Assembly: GCA_963701245.1 (NCBI GenBank)
Contig: OY969576.1
Location: 1,240,001 to 1,304,000 of the forward strand
Length of the DNA stretch: 64,000 nucleotides
Direction of reading: 5' to 3'
From: CAWCCP01 sp963701245
Lineage (GTDB): Bacteria; Patescibacteriota; Saccharimonadia; Saccharimonadales; UBA4665
Positions 27,218-36,407 of this stretch are shown in pieces. Every line of letters starts with the position of its first letter. Position 1 is the stretch's first letter. The notes under the pieces are model-generated. The model searched no databases. It had not been told where the DNA came from and saw only the letters and a program-made list of their open reading frames with translations. The position numbers were made by a program, and so were the translations under genes.

Positions 27218-29419
27218 CTAGCTGTTGTGGCTCAATCGGCGACGAATGAACCAGTGGTATCCTACAACTCCGGCAATGGTTGCGGCCAAGAATATGCCGA
27301 CTACATTTCCTGCTCCGGTGTTAACCAACTGGGTAGGAGGTGTCACTGGAGGAGTTGTTGGAGGCGTACTTGGAGGTGTTGGAGTTTCGGTGAAACTAAC
27401 TGGTTGTTGGCAAGACGGGCTAGTCACACCACTATCGGCACCGTTTACCGTAAAGTGAGTCGTTGCAACTAAGGTGAATGGACCATCGGTAGTATAGGTG
27501 TGTGATTGACCAACAGCGTTTGCTGCACTGGTTACAGGACTTCCATCGCCCCAATCAAGGGTTGTGTACTCGTAGGTTCCATTGTTCGCAGTGTAGGTTA
27601 CATTCGTCACGCTCACCGTCTTAGTCGTGTTGTCGACATCAATATCAAGCTCAGTACAAGTTGGCACTACCGTAGTGATGGTAATTGGAGCTTGGCAAGT
27701 TGAGTTTGCTACCGTACCGGTTGTTGCACTGAAGGTCAGTGTCACGACAACGTTGTAGGTTCCGTCAGCTTGGTACGTATGGTTAGCGGCAGTTTGTAAA
27801 CTAGCTGGAGTGGTCGAATTGTCATCCCAGTTAAAGCTAACACCTGTAAGGGTCGCGCCGTTAGAAGTGGTGTATGTCACAGTTGCAGCTACCTCACGTG
27901 GGTTTGAAGCATTCTGAATTAATTTCAGATCGGTGCACTCTGCAGCTGGGGGAGGACAAACTTTAACGGTAGTTGCACAAGTAGCAGATGGAATCGTCTG
28001 GGCTTGACCATTCATGGTAACAAGTGCTGCGACAGTAACATTGTAAGTACCAGGGTTAGCGTAGGTGTGTGAAGCACTTACACTACTGTTACCTGAAGTA
28101 ACTGTCTGGTTACTGCCATCACCATAATTAAACTGATATCCAGTAATTACGGCACCGTTTTGAGCGTTTGCTTTGGCGGTGAAAGTAAATTCAGTTCGAG
28201 TATTTTCTTCGCTGGTAAGATTAGTACATTCAGCGGTCGGTGGAGGACAAACTTTTGCCGTGGTAGCACAGTTGGCTGAAGTAACAGTCTTAGTCTGACC
28301 ATTCACCGCGATTAACGCAGCGACAGTAACCTTATAGGTGTTAGCGCTTTTATAAGTGTGTTGAGCACTTATTGAATTGTTGCCAGTGGCTACAGTTTGG
28401 CTGTTGCCATCGCCGTAGTTAAAGACATACCCTTTGATGACTGCACCGTTTTGGGCAGTTGCCGTAGCGGTAAAAGTAAACTCATCAAGACTATCTTGAT
28501 CAGCTTTTAATTCATCACAGGTATACACCGGTTGAGGACAAACAGTCACGCTTGTTGCACAAGCTTTAGAGGTAACAGATTTTGTCGCACCATTTACCTT
28601 GAAGATTGCAGCAACAGTGACGTTGTAGGTGTTAGATTTTGCATAGGTATGCTTGGCAGTCACACTACCGGCACTAGAGTTTACGGTTTGGCTGTTGCCA
28701 TCGCCGTAGTTAAATTGGTAGCCAGTAATGACGGCACCGTTTTGAGCAGTTGCTTTGGCGGTGAAGGCGAAATCGTACGTGTCAATTTGATCGGCACTTA
28801 ATTCGTCACAAGTATAAACAGGAGGAGGACATGGTTTTTTGACTGGGGTTGCGATCACCGGGTTACCACATGCAGTTAACAGCGCGAACTTGAATTGTCC
28901 ATTGACCATAACAACGTAGGCAGGAATTGAATTGCTTACAAAAGAAACGCTTGGTTTACGAACATAATAAGTAGTACCGCCATTACTAGCCGTTTGGCTT
29001 CCAGAAATCCAGCTACGACCAGCAGTAATAGCATTTGTCGCAACTAATGTATTACCGACATAGACATCACCACTTTTAGTGACGTATCCCATTTGGGCTG
29101 TTTTCGCTAAGTTCTGAACATCACTACTGGAAATGTTAAATTGCTTAGAACCATAGATATTATGGATGCTGGTAGCAGAATTGTGACCATCACCCTTATT
29201 GTATTTAGTAGTAATTTCTGCAGCTGATGGAGATCCATTGGAAGTCTCCGCACCACAATATACAACCGCATTACTATCACAGTTGTACGTATATTGAGAA
29301 TCTGCAGATACGCTATTGTGACTGGCTAAAAATAAGCCGGCTCCTACAACGGTAGCTGTCATCACACCAAGGAATAATCCTTTGCGTGAAACATTCTTAA
29401 GCTTTGATATAAGTTTCAT
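27218..29419 (-). CDS. PKD-repeat cell-wall surface protein with LVNTG sorting signal
   Basis: A secreted wall-anchored protein of about 733 aa. I chose the ATG at 29419 because AGGGAGG lies upstream and a signal peptide follows (basic residues, a hydrophobic core, cut near VSA-DS); the frame extends further upstream without support. At least three near-identical PKD-type domains of about 85 residues (GYQFNYGDGNSQTV, HTYAKSNTYNVTVAA), each bounded by cysteines, are followed by two diverged ones. The C-terminus has a Pro/Thr linker, LVNTG, a membrane helix and RRRL, a sortase substrate pattern. It is probably an adhesin for host or community attachment. Confidence 0.88.
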   Translation of the reverse strand: MKLISKLKNVSRKGLFLGVMTATVVGAGLFLASHNSVSADSQYTYNCDSNAVVYCGAETSNGSPSAAEITTKYNKGDGHNSATSIHNIYGSKQFNISSSDVQNLAKTAQMGYVTKSGDVYVGNTLVATNAITAGRSWISGSQTASNGGTTYYVRKPSVSFVSNSIPAYVVMVNGQFKFALLTACGNPVIATPVKKPCPPPVYTCDELSADQIDTYDFAFTAKATAQNGAVITGYQFNYGDGNSQTVNSSAGSVTAKHTYAKSNTYNVTVAAIFKVNGATKSVTSKACATSVTVCPQPVYTCDELKADQDSLDEFTFTATATAQNGAVIKGYVFNYGDGNSQTVATGNNSISAQHTYKSANTYKVTVAALIAVNGQTKTVTSANCATTAKVCPPPTAECTNLTSEENTRTEFTFTAKANAQNGAVITGYQFNYGDGSNQTVTSGNSSVSASHTYANPGTYNVTVAALVTMNGQAQTIPSATCATTVKVCPPPAAECTDLKLIQNASNPREVAATVTYTTSNGATLTGVSFNWDDNSTTPASLQTAANHTYQADGTYNVVVTLTFSATTGTVANSTCQAPITITTVVPTCTELDIDVDNTTKTVSVTNVTYTANNGTYEYTTLDWGDGSPVTSAANAVGQSHTYTTDGPFTLVATTHFTVNGADSGVTSPSCQQPVSFTETPTPPSTPPTTPPVTPPTQLVNTGAGNVVGIFLAATIAGVVGYHWFIRRRLSHNS

Positions 29420-29654
29420 AATAAATTTAGGCCTCCCTAATTGATTAGTTCTTTTTACGGCTCCACCCGTTATAGTGTGTGTATTCCTCTCTGTTAGTTT
29501 CCAGACTTTTAGATCTAGACTTGACAAATTGCACCCCACCATGTCCAAATATGGTTAGTGTTTTGCTATACTATCACAAGACTGTATTAATGTCAATACT
29601 TAATACAATAATAGATGGCTGTAAGCAAGCTACTTACACCTTACAAATAATAAA

Positions 29655-29681
29655 ATCCCCTAAAACCATGTTCTAGGGGAT
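29655..29681 (-). terminator. intrinsic terminator of the arginine-related operon
   Basis: ATCCCCTA and TAGGGGAT form an 8-bp stem; the minus side continues TTTTATTATTT. It lies 27 bp past the amidohydrolase stop codon. Confidence 0.85.
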
Positions 29682-29707
29682 CACGCAAACAAAATCGCTT
29701 ATCGAGA

Positions 29708-30706
29708 TTATTCTTCTGGAATCCAAAGAGCTTTTAAGCCGTTTTTTGAGGCAATATCAGACAGTAATTCCATATCATAGGTGTGGGTGATTTCGAGTAA
29801 GAACCTTAGTTCAGTCCACATATCACCATCAACAAACGGTTTATATATATCATGAATATTGTCTGTGCCGAGAGCGACATTGACGCCGAAATGATACATT
29901 TCGTCCACCGGAGTTATGGCATTATGCGTTACCGTCACAGTCTCGTTTCGACGACTATCAATCCATCCGGTGGGACAAACCACAAATGATATGTCTTGCT
30001 CCACAAGTCCAGCATATATTTTTTCGCGGTAGGCTTTTTCTTGAGCGGCAATCGAAATACCGTGGATGGCAGTGACTTTACCTTTATAGTTATGCTCGCG
30101 AGTTTTATCGATCAATAGCTCTGTATCTTTCTGCGTTGGATCATTCAACTGATCAATGTGAACATGCAGCGGTTTGTGATGTTTTTTGCCAGCTTCAAAC
30201 AAAATATCAAGGTGATCTGCCCGATGGTCTTCCTTTAGTCGAAGTAAACTGTCTCGTTCCGGTAAGCCACCGATGATATCTACGAAACTGGCCGCTTCTT
30301 CAAACCACTTTCGTTCTGTCGGGTCCATGAGCCCTTTAATGGGCTGGTGAATAAATTTAATCTTTATATCCTTTTTATATCGGTCGCGAATAATAGCTGC
30401 GGCTTTCAGATTTTTATCTTTTGATACACTATCGCAGTCGATAAATGAACCGATAGCTTGGACACCTTGCGCACATTGATCGTCTAGTACTCTACTCATA
30501 TGTTCGACAATGTCATCAACAGTAGCGGTACGTTTAAAGGTGTCGACATAGTCCCACTTTTTTTCTAAGGTGTCAGATGTTAGGTGCCAATTTTCTTCAT
30601 TGATAATATAGCTTCTATCGATATGGCTATGAGCATTAACCCAACCACCTTTGGCCATAACTAATTCAATGAGTTTTACTTTGGGGTTGATATCTTGCCA
30701 GGCCAT
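29708..30706 (-). CDS. amidohydrolase (cytosine deaminase-like metal-dependent hydrolase)
   Basis: A 332-aa TIM-barrel amidohydrolase. Metal ligands are seen in NAHSHID, HVHIDQ, TAIHG and ALGTDNI, the pattern of the cytosine deaminase/chlorohydrolase branch. The substrate is unknown. It shares one base with the DDAH-like gene upstream (TAATG) and is last in an operon with argG, so a role with guanidino or ureido compounds is an inference. Confidence 0.88.
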   Translation of the reverse strand: MAWQDINPKVKLIELVMAKGGWVNAHSHIDRSYIINEENWHLTSDTLEKKWDYVDTFKRTATVDDIVEHMSRVLDDQCAQGVQAIGSFIDCDSVSKDKNLKAAAIIRDRYKKDIKIKFIHQPIKGLMDPTERKWFEEAASFVDIIGGLPERDSLLRLKEDHRADHLDILFEAGKKHHKPLHVHIDQLNDPTQKDTELLIDKTREHNYKGKVTAIHGISIAAQEKAYREKIYAGLVEQDISFVVCPTGWIDSRRNETVTVTHNAITPVDEMYHFGVNVALGTDNIHDIYKPFVDGDMWTELRFLLEITHTYDMELLSDIASKNGLKALWIPEE

Positions 30707-31506
30707 TATTCGCTCCTTTCCAGAGTGTTGATCAGGCAGTGTATACCGCCACCTGCTTTTTTAAATTCACTAACATCGACTTCAATGACATTCATACCCA
30801 TGCTTTCAAGCTTCTTTTTAAACCCAGGAATATCTGATTGGATTATTATATTTTTGCCACTGACAAAGGAGTTGGCAGCGTAACCTTCAGCCTGCTCTTT
30901 CGTCAGTTCGTGAAGATTTCTCACGACTGTTCGTAACAAGTTCCGGGAATTTTTACTGAATGCCGGTGGATAATAAAAAGCTGTTTTGTTATCTATCGTT
31001 AAAAAGGCCATGTCGAGGTGGTAGAAGTTGGGGTCTACTAATCTTAGTGGTAGTACATCTCGGTCTAGCTTTTGGGCGAGTTCCTCGCAGGAAGCGACAT
31101 TAGCGCGGAAACCAGTACCAACAAACAGCATGTTATTGAAAAACAGACTGTCGCCTCCTTCAAAGGAATAGACATTCGTTAATGTTTGAACTTCATATCC
31201 GTGCTCTCGAAACCAGACTAAGTAATATTCACGTTCCTTCTGCCGCTCCGGATATCGAAAATTGGCTACTAAAACAGTCTTATTGGTAACAATTCCCTGA
31301 TCCGTTGCAAACACCATATCCGGTACATCTTCAGCTTGATCTATGATTTCTACTTTTATATCAAGCTCTTCAAGTTTCTTGACAAGGGTTTCCCATTGCC
31401 GCATCGCTTTCGGCTGTTCAACCGTGTACGGTTTCATATGGGGATTAATGATGTAGTCTACCGTAAAGTGAGTTGGCTTGCAGAGTAAAACTCGTTTAAC
31501 ATCCAT
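30706..31506 (-). CDS. dimethylarginine dimethylaminohydrolase/arginine deiminase-like enzyme
   Basis: A 266-aa guanidino-group modifying enzyme of the pentein fold. The signatures are FEGGDSLF (substrate-binding Glu and Asp), FYHLDMAF with the catalytic His, and the catalytic Cys in GGGIHCLIN. DDAH enzymes hydrolyse methylated arginine to citrulline; close relatives use arginine or ornithine derivatives. It lies 8 bp downstream of argG, so citrulline made here could feed argininosuccinate synthase. Confidence 0.88.
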   Translation of the reverse strand: MDVKRVLLCKPTHFTVDYIINPHMKPYTVEQPKAMRQWETLVKKLEELDIKVEIIDQAEDVPDMVFATDQGIVTNKTVLVANFRYPERQKEREYYLVWFREHGYEVQTLTNVYSFEGGDSLFFNNMLFVGTGFRANVASCEELAQKLDRDVLPLRLVDPNFYHLDMAFLTIDNKTAFYYPPAFSKNSRNLLRTVVRNLHELTKEQAEGYAANSFVSGKNIIIQSDIPGFKKKLESMGMNVIEVDVSEFKKAGGGIHCLINTLERSE

Positions 31507-31514
31507 GGTCCTAA

Positions 31515-33149
31515 CTATACCCTTGCATCAACTAGTTTAGCGACTACTTCTTTTGCGACCGATACGTCAGTTATGAGGGGGGTATCAGTAGTAACGGCTT
31601 TTTCACGAATGATTTGGCCGTCCGTTTTTTCTTTCTCAATTGTTTCTTCTCGATCGGTCGATGATGGTATGTTAACCACCAGATCAAATCGTTTAGCGTC
31701 AAGTAAATCGGCAAGATTGGGCTTTAGTTCAGGAGTTGAAATCTTGTTGACCAAGATCGCCTCGATGCCGTTTGATTTTAAGAACTTATGCGTCTTATAG
31801 GTCGCATATAGCTGATAGCCAAGTTCATTAAGCTGCTTTATTTCTGGCAAGAGTTTAATCTTCTTATCCCGACCTCCGATTGCAAGCAGAGCGGTCCGCT
31901 TCCGTCGTTGGGCTAACTTCATCTGCAGGGTGTAATGCTCAATAAAGCCTGCTGAAGCATTTTGGTTAAAGTAATTGCCTTCCATAAAGGTGGCCAATTT
32001 TTCATCATGTAATGTGTTAGGCGTCTCAACTGCGACGGCCTCAGCATGCCCCTTAAAGATCTTGACCGTCACTTTACCGGTGATCTTTTTATTCACGTTA
32101 TCAATATAAGCGTTCAGATCATCCATGAGTGGTTCATACCAAAGCGCGCCGTAACAGGTGTATGCCCATTTTTCATCAACGATTGATTTGAACTCGTTTT
32201 CCATCCTGGTAGAGGTAAACCGTTCCAAAGCTTTATGAGCCGTCACAATGGTTTCGGCTGCGGGAGCCTCATAGACGCCCCGGACTTTAAGGCCGATGAC
32301 ACGATCTTCTAAAAGATGGACAATGCCGACCGCGTGCTTTGCGGCTCGTTTATTGAGATGATCGATTATTGATACGAGATCCATTTGCTTGTCATCAACT
32401 GCTACTGGTAGTCCTTTTTCAAATTCGATGGTGATGTATTCCGGAGTATCGAGTGCATTTTCCGGTGTACTACATACCTGAAGGATTTTTTCCAAGGGTG
32501 GAATTATGGCAGGATTCTCTATTTCTCCACCCTCTCCAGTGACGCCCCACATATTGTCATCATAGGAATACGGTTTATCGCTTGTCTGTTTGACTGGAAT
32601 GCCGTGTTCCTTGCAGTAGGCAAGCTGCTCGATACGCCCCATTCCCCATTCGCGGACCGGAGCGATAACCTTAATATCCGGGTTTAACGCCAGGGCCGAA
32701 CCCTCCATGCGGATTTGGTCATTGCCCTTACCGGTAGCGCCATGCGCAATGGCATCAGCACCTTCACGGGCAGCAATTTTGACCGCCCATTTGGCGAGTA
32801 ACGGTCGTCCAAGCGGTGTCGATAAGTAATAGCGCCCCTGATACATGCCGTTTGCCTTGATGCTTTTACTGATATAGTCTCGAGCAAATTCTTCTTTGGC
32901 ATCGATAACATACGCTTTGACGGCGCCTAGATCCAGGGCTTTTTGGCGAACTTCATCAAGATCATCTGTTTGCTGTCCAATATCTATGGTGAGTGCGATG
33001 ACCTCAGCTTTGTATTCGTCTTGGATCCATTTGATCATGGTCGAAGTATCCAGTCCTCCTGAATACAGCAATACAACTTTCTTAACTTCGCCTTTTTTGC
33101 CTTCATGGCTCGCTACTTTAAGGTAGTTGCTCTTGCTGGTCATTCCCAT
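31515..33149 (-). CDS. argG: argininosuccinate synthase fused to a C-terminal MGS-like domain
   Basis: Residues 1 to about 410 form argininosuccinate synthase, joining citrulline and aspartate using ATP: the PP-motif LLYSGGLDTSTMI, STPLGRPL, GATGKGNDQIR and EGGEIENP are clear. Residues about 415-544 match the methylglyoxal synthase-like regulatory domain found at the end of carbamoyl phosphate synthetase (ELGYQLYATYKTHKFLKSNG, FDLVVNIPSS, IIREKAV, TPLITD). Normal enzymes have about 400-450 residues. No argH is nearby. GGAG is placed 5 nt before the ATG, and a TATACT box lies further upstream. Confidence 0.93.
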   Translation of the reverse strand: MGMTSKSNYLKVASHEGKKGEVKKVVLLYSGGLDTSTMIKWIQDEYKAEVIALTIDIGQQTDDLDEVRQKALDLGAVKAYVIDAKEEFARDYISKSIKANGMYQGRYYLSTPLGRPLLAKWAVKIAAREGADAIAHGATGKGNDQIRMEGSALALNPDIKVIAPVREWGMGRIEQLAYCKEHGIPVKQTSDKPYSYDDNMWGVTGEGGEIENPAIIPPLEKILQVCSTPENALDTPEYITIEFEKGLPVAVDDKQMDLVSIIDHLNKRAAKHAVGIVHLLEDRVIGLKVRGVYEAPAAETIVTAHKALERFTSTRMENEFKSIVDEKWAYTCYGALWYEPLMDDLNAYIDNVNKKITGKVTVKIFKGHAEAVAVETPNTLHDEKLATFMEGNYFNQNASAGFIEHYTLQMKLAQRRKRTALLAIGGRDKKIKLLPEIKQLNELGYQLYATYKTHKFLKSNGIEAILVNKISTPELKPNLADLLDAKRFDLVVNIPSSTDREETIEKEKTDGQIIREKAVTTDTPLITDVSVAKEVVAKLVDARV

Positions 33150-33297
33150 GATTTCTCCGAATTCTATTAAATATTACGTATTCTGTATGAATATCATGCG
33201 ATAGTATAGCATATTTAATTAAAAAATAGATAAATTTTTTAATTTTGTTATTAAATTACAATGTGATGACTTTATATTTTTAGTGCCAGACATATAG

Positions 33298-33327
33298 AAG
33301 AAGGGATCCTCTAAGGGATCCCTTCTT
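33298..33327 (-). terminator. long hairpin, probable terminator
   Basis: AAGAAGGGATCC and GGATCCCTTCTT form a perfect 12-bp stem with a 6-base loop, just downstream of the minus-strand secreted-protein gene. The following T-run is weak. Confidence 0.65.
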
Positions 33328-33363
33328 GAGTTGAGCTCAACTTATCTTCTCTTCGCGGGAAGA

Positions 33364-33969
33364 TTAACTGTTAAAAGTACTCTCGGTGATGCACTTTATC
33401 GGGGCGAGCGCATTGAGAGCGACCTGCTGGTTTAAGCCGTTTGGCCAAGAGATGCCCTCGCGGTTAGGCCAGGTAGAGGACCAGTGCGCATTATATAAGG
33501 CAAACGCCGGACTGGTGCAGTCTCCGTTGGTTCCCGGTGCAAAAACAAACACTGTCCCCCAACCGCCGCCGGGATCGCATGCATCGTTTACTCCTGCATT
33601 AGTATTGGTGGAACTATTACCATAATCTCCCACACAATCTCCGAGGTACGGAGATGACGGATTAACATCCTCGAGATACACTATCTCAAGCCCTATCGGG
33701 TTACCAGAGATAGGGCAGTTCGAGCTCGTGAGGCCGGCATTACAACGTGACGTGTCAAGGATCATCTGGAAAGCGTTGTTGATGTGGCCAGTCCCACTGG
33801 TCATGACATTCGGTCCACCTCCCCACTGGTTTATACATTGCCCAGACTCGCAGAACTGGTCGTATGTGGCCGCCAGCGCCATTGGTGATGCGAACACAAA
33901 CGACAGTGTCACTACTAGAATCACACTTTGAAACATTAAGCGTCCAGGACGCAATATCCAATCTTTCAT
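33364..33969 (-). CDS. secreted protein of unknown function
   Basis: A 201-aa protein with a signal peptide (hydrophobic core about 13-30, cleavage near MALA-A). The mature part has eight or so cysteines, probably disulfide-linked, with QWGGGPNVMTSGTGHINN and a Trp-rich end (NAHWSSTWPNREGISWPNG). The style is that of small secreted actinobacterial proteins, which would fit exchange with a host, but this is speculation. It stands alone between two terminator-like regions. Confidence 0.75.
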   Translation of the reverse strand: MKDWILRPGRLMFQSVILVVTLSFVFASPMALAATYDQFCESGQCINQWGGGPNVMTSGTGHINNAFQMILDTSRCNAGLTSSNCPISGNPIGLEIVYLEDVNPSSPYLGDCVGDYGNSSTNTNAGVNDACDPGGGWGTVFVFAPGTNGDCTSPAFALYNAHWSSTWPNREGISWPNGLNQQVALNALAPIKCITESTFNS

Positions 33970-34217
33970 TCACTTTCCTCCCACCTTATGTTATATGAAA
34001 ATTATATACCAACCCCTAGAAAAAGCAATATCATTTTCGATAAGAGGTAGTTTCACTGGTATAGAGTTCAGACTAGAGCTCGTCAGAAGGCTTGCTTGAT
34101 AAGAAAAAAGCCCTATCGAACAACATAGCCACAAGCCGACTCCAATGATAGTTACTGAAGAATCCTCTCTGAAAACCTATACGTTTTGTCGGTAAATTGT
34201 CATGTTAAGCTCGTATT

Positions 34218-36407
34218 TCAGGTTTTAGTAGTTTGATGTTCAGGGATTGCGATTTTAGACTTACTAAACGTAAAGCCAAAGGTGCTCCCCTTACCGACTT
34301 CACTTTCAAATATTAGGCTTCCGCCTTCCGTGATTATTACTTTCTTTGCCATAAATAAGCCTAGACCAGTTCCATCAGGTCGAGCTTTACGGGCATTACC
34401 AGCCCGGTAAAATTTAGTAAATAGGTGTGGCTTTTCGCTGGTTGGTACACCGATACCATTATCCTCAACCCTTAGCTCGATAACCGATGGCTTGTTGAGA
34501 AGTTTAACCTGGATATGTCCACCGGCTTGAGTGTAGTAGATGGCGTTGTCGACGAAATTCATAATGACTTGTCTGGTTTTTGTTTCATCTAACATCACAT
34601 CTGGAAAATCTTTCGGTCGATCAAAGCTGAGCGTAAGATTTCTTGAAGCGGCAGTCTCTTTTAATTGATCAAGCTCTTGTTCGACTAGAGTGGCCAAGTT
34701 AACGACGGTTGGTTCGATGATAAACTTACCTGTCTTGAGTCGCGATACATTAAGAAGGTCAGCTATTAAATACACCATTCTCTGGGAGCTGAAGAATGCC
34801 TGTCCTAGCATCTCTTTTTCCATTTTGGTGAGTCTTCCAGCATCGCCTTCTAGTACCATACTTAGATAGCCTTTTACACTGGTTAGCGGAGTTCTCAGTT
34901 GATGACTTGCCATACTAATGAAGTCATCTTTAGTTTCATCAAGCTCTTTCAATCGTTCATTTGCCCGTCTCAACTGCTTGGTTGCATTATCAACTTTGGC
35001 TTGCAGTGTCAGGTTAAAGTTTTTTATCTCTTCAAATCGAAGTGCATTTTCGATTGCAATTGCCAGCTCACCTGCAACGATATTTAAGACCGAGCTATCA
35101 CGATTTGTGTACGCATCACCACTCTGCTTGACACCAATAAAAATGTAACCTATTTGCTGAGTATTTGTTACAAGTCGAACAATAATGCCTATGTTTTGAT
35201 CGCTCATCAATTCGTGAAGCTCTGAATACGTTTCACTCACTAAGCTGTCAGCCAATACAACCTGTTGATGTTGGTCACCAAATAACTTAATTATTTTTTT
35301 AAGGTGTTTTATCTCGTATTGACTTAGCTTATTACCAATTAGACGCGCATGCCCATTGCTCTTATTTTCGAGCACATAGAACACGTTATATGACTTAAAC
35401 GTTTTACCCATAAAATCAGCCGAACGATGAAGTAGCGATTCCAGCTCAAGCGCACTTACTAAAATATTATTCAAGCCATCAAAAAATTGCTGAGTATCGT
35501 AATCATCACGAAAGAATATGCTATTCGTAATACGATCAAAATATCTTTTTATTAGTGGAAATAACAGTGCCGTAAATAGCGCAAAACTAATATAAAAGAT
35601 TCTTTGCGATGTCGAAATGCTTTCATTTGAAGATAGTAAACTAGTAAACAGGAATGTCATTACACCATAAATGAACCCTATGCATAGAAGAGTTAATAAA
35701 TAGGTAATACCACGTGCTGCCGCTGTTTTAATATCAAGTAACTTGTGTTTGATAATGGCATACGTCGTAAATGCCACGAAAGGTAAAATAAAAAGTGGTG
35801 CAAATGGAATAAACCGAGTAACTGAAAATACTGAAGGTAATATAAAATTGAGTGCGATTATTGTGAGCAGCATAAGCGCCAAACCAATAAACAAGTATAC
35901 TCTACGTATTTTCTCCTCACCGCGAGTTTTGAATGTTTTTCGAGCCAAGATTACCAGACCTCCAATATCATAGAATCCAATAGTTACTCCAAATAACCCG
36001 ATGCCTGGACCGACAACTGGCTTGCCCAAACTAGAACCGGATGTAAAAGTAAGATTTTTAAACACCCACGGTGAAAGCGTGAGGGCCATTACGAGAATGG
36101 TAAACAGACTCAAATAAAAATACTTTTTCTTGAAAGAAATAAGTTCTTTACGTGGATAAGCTAGTACGAAAAAGTAAAATACTGCGGCAAAAAGCACCGC
36201 CCAAAATAGTACAAGCCTTACAAATAATAAGTTATGATCATCTTTAATCGAGAAATAATTTACTAAACACCAAACGGACATAACACCCATTAACGCAAAG
36301 AATAGTCGATTAGTTATACTTCTCGCGTCCCGTGAAATTACAAGCAATCCGAGCAAGATAATTGCTATTAACGTCACACATAATACTGAAAAATCAGACT
36401 GTAGCAT
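34218..36407 (-). CDS. membrane sensor histidine kinase (7-helix sensor, GAF, kinase)
   Basis: A 729-aa kinase. The first ~230 residues contain seven or eight membrane helices of the His-kinase 7TM type. A helical linker and a GAF-like domain follow (about 290-455), then HisKA with the phospho-acceptor His in FISMASHQLRTPLTSVKGY. The ATP-binding domain has the N box (IMNFVDNAIYY), DNGIGVP and GTGLGLFMAKK. It overlaps the methyltransferase gene by 14 bp and is last in a metabolic operon. The nearest response regulator, at 42423, is unlinked in transcription. Confidence 0.93.
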   Translation of the reverse strand: MLQSDFSVLCVTLIAIILLGLLVISRDARSITNRLFFALMGVMSVWCLVNYFSIKDDHNLLFVRLVLFWAVLFAAVFYFFVLAYPRKELISFKKKYFYLSLFTILVMALTLSPWVFKNLTFTSGSSLGKPVVGPGIGLFGVTIGFYDIGGLVILARKTFKTRGEEKIRRVYLFIGLALMLLTIIALNFILPSVFSVTRFIPFAPLFILPFVAFTTYAIIKHKLLDIKTAAARGITYLLTLLCIGFIYGVMTFLFTSLLSSNESISTSQRIFYISFALFTALLFPLIKRYFDRITNSIFFRDDYDTQQFFDGLNNILVSALELESLLHRSADFMGKTFKSYNVFYVLENKSNGHARLIGNKLSQYEIKHLKKIIKLFGDQHQQVVLADSLVSETYSELHELMSDQNIGIIVRLVTNTQQIGYIFIGVKQSGDAYTNRDSSVLNIVAGELAIAIENALRFEEIKNFNLTLQAKVDNATKQLRRANERLKELDETKDDFISMASHQLRTPLTSVKGYLSMVLEGDAGRLTKMEKEMLGQAFFSSQRMVYLIADLLNVSRLKTGKFIIEPTVVNLATLVEQELDQLKETAASRNLTLSFDRPKDFPDVMLDETKTRQVIMNFVDNAIYYTQAGGHIQVKLLNKPSVIELRVEDNGIGVPTSEKPHLFTKFYRAGNARKARPDGTGLGLFMAKKVIITEGGSLIFESEVGKGSTFGFTFSKSKIAIPEHQTTKT

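Noticed and set aside
33150..33260. ArgR boxes upstream of argG
   Set aside because: Only a half-site-like TATGAAT/ATTCATA word is present; no tandem 18-bp boxes could be made out.
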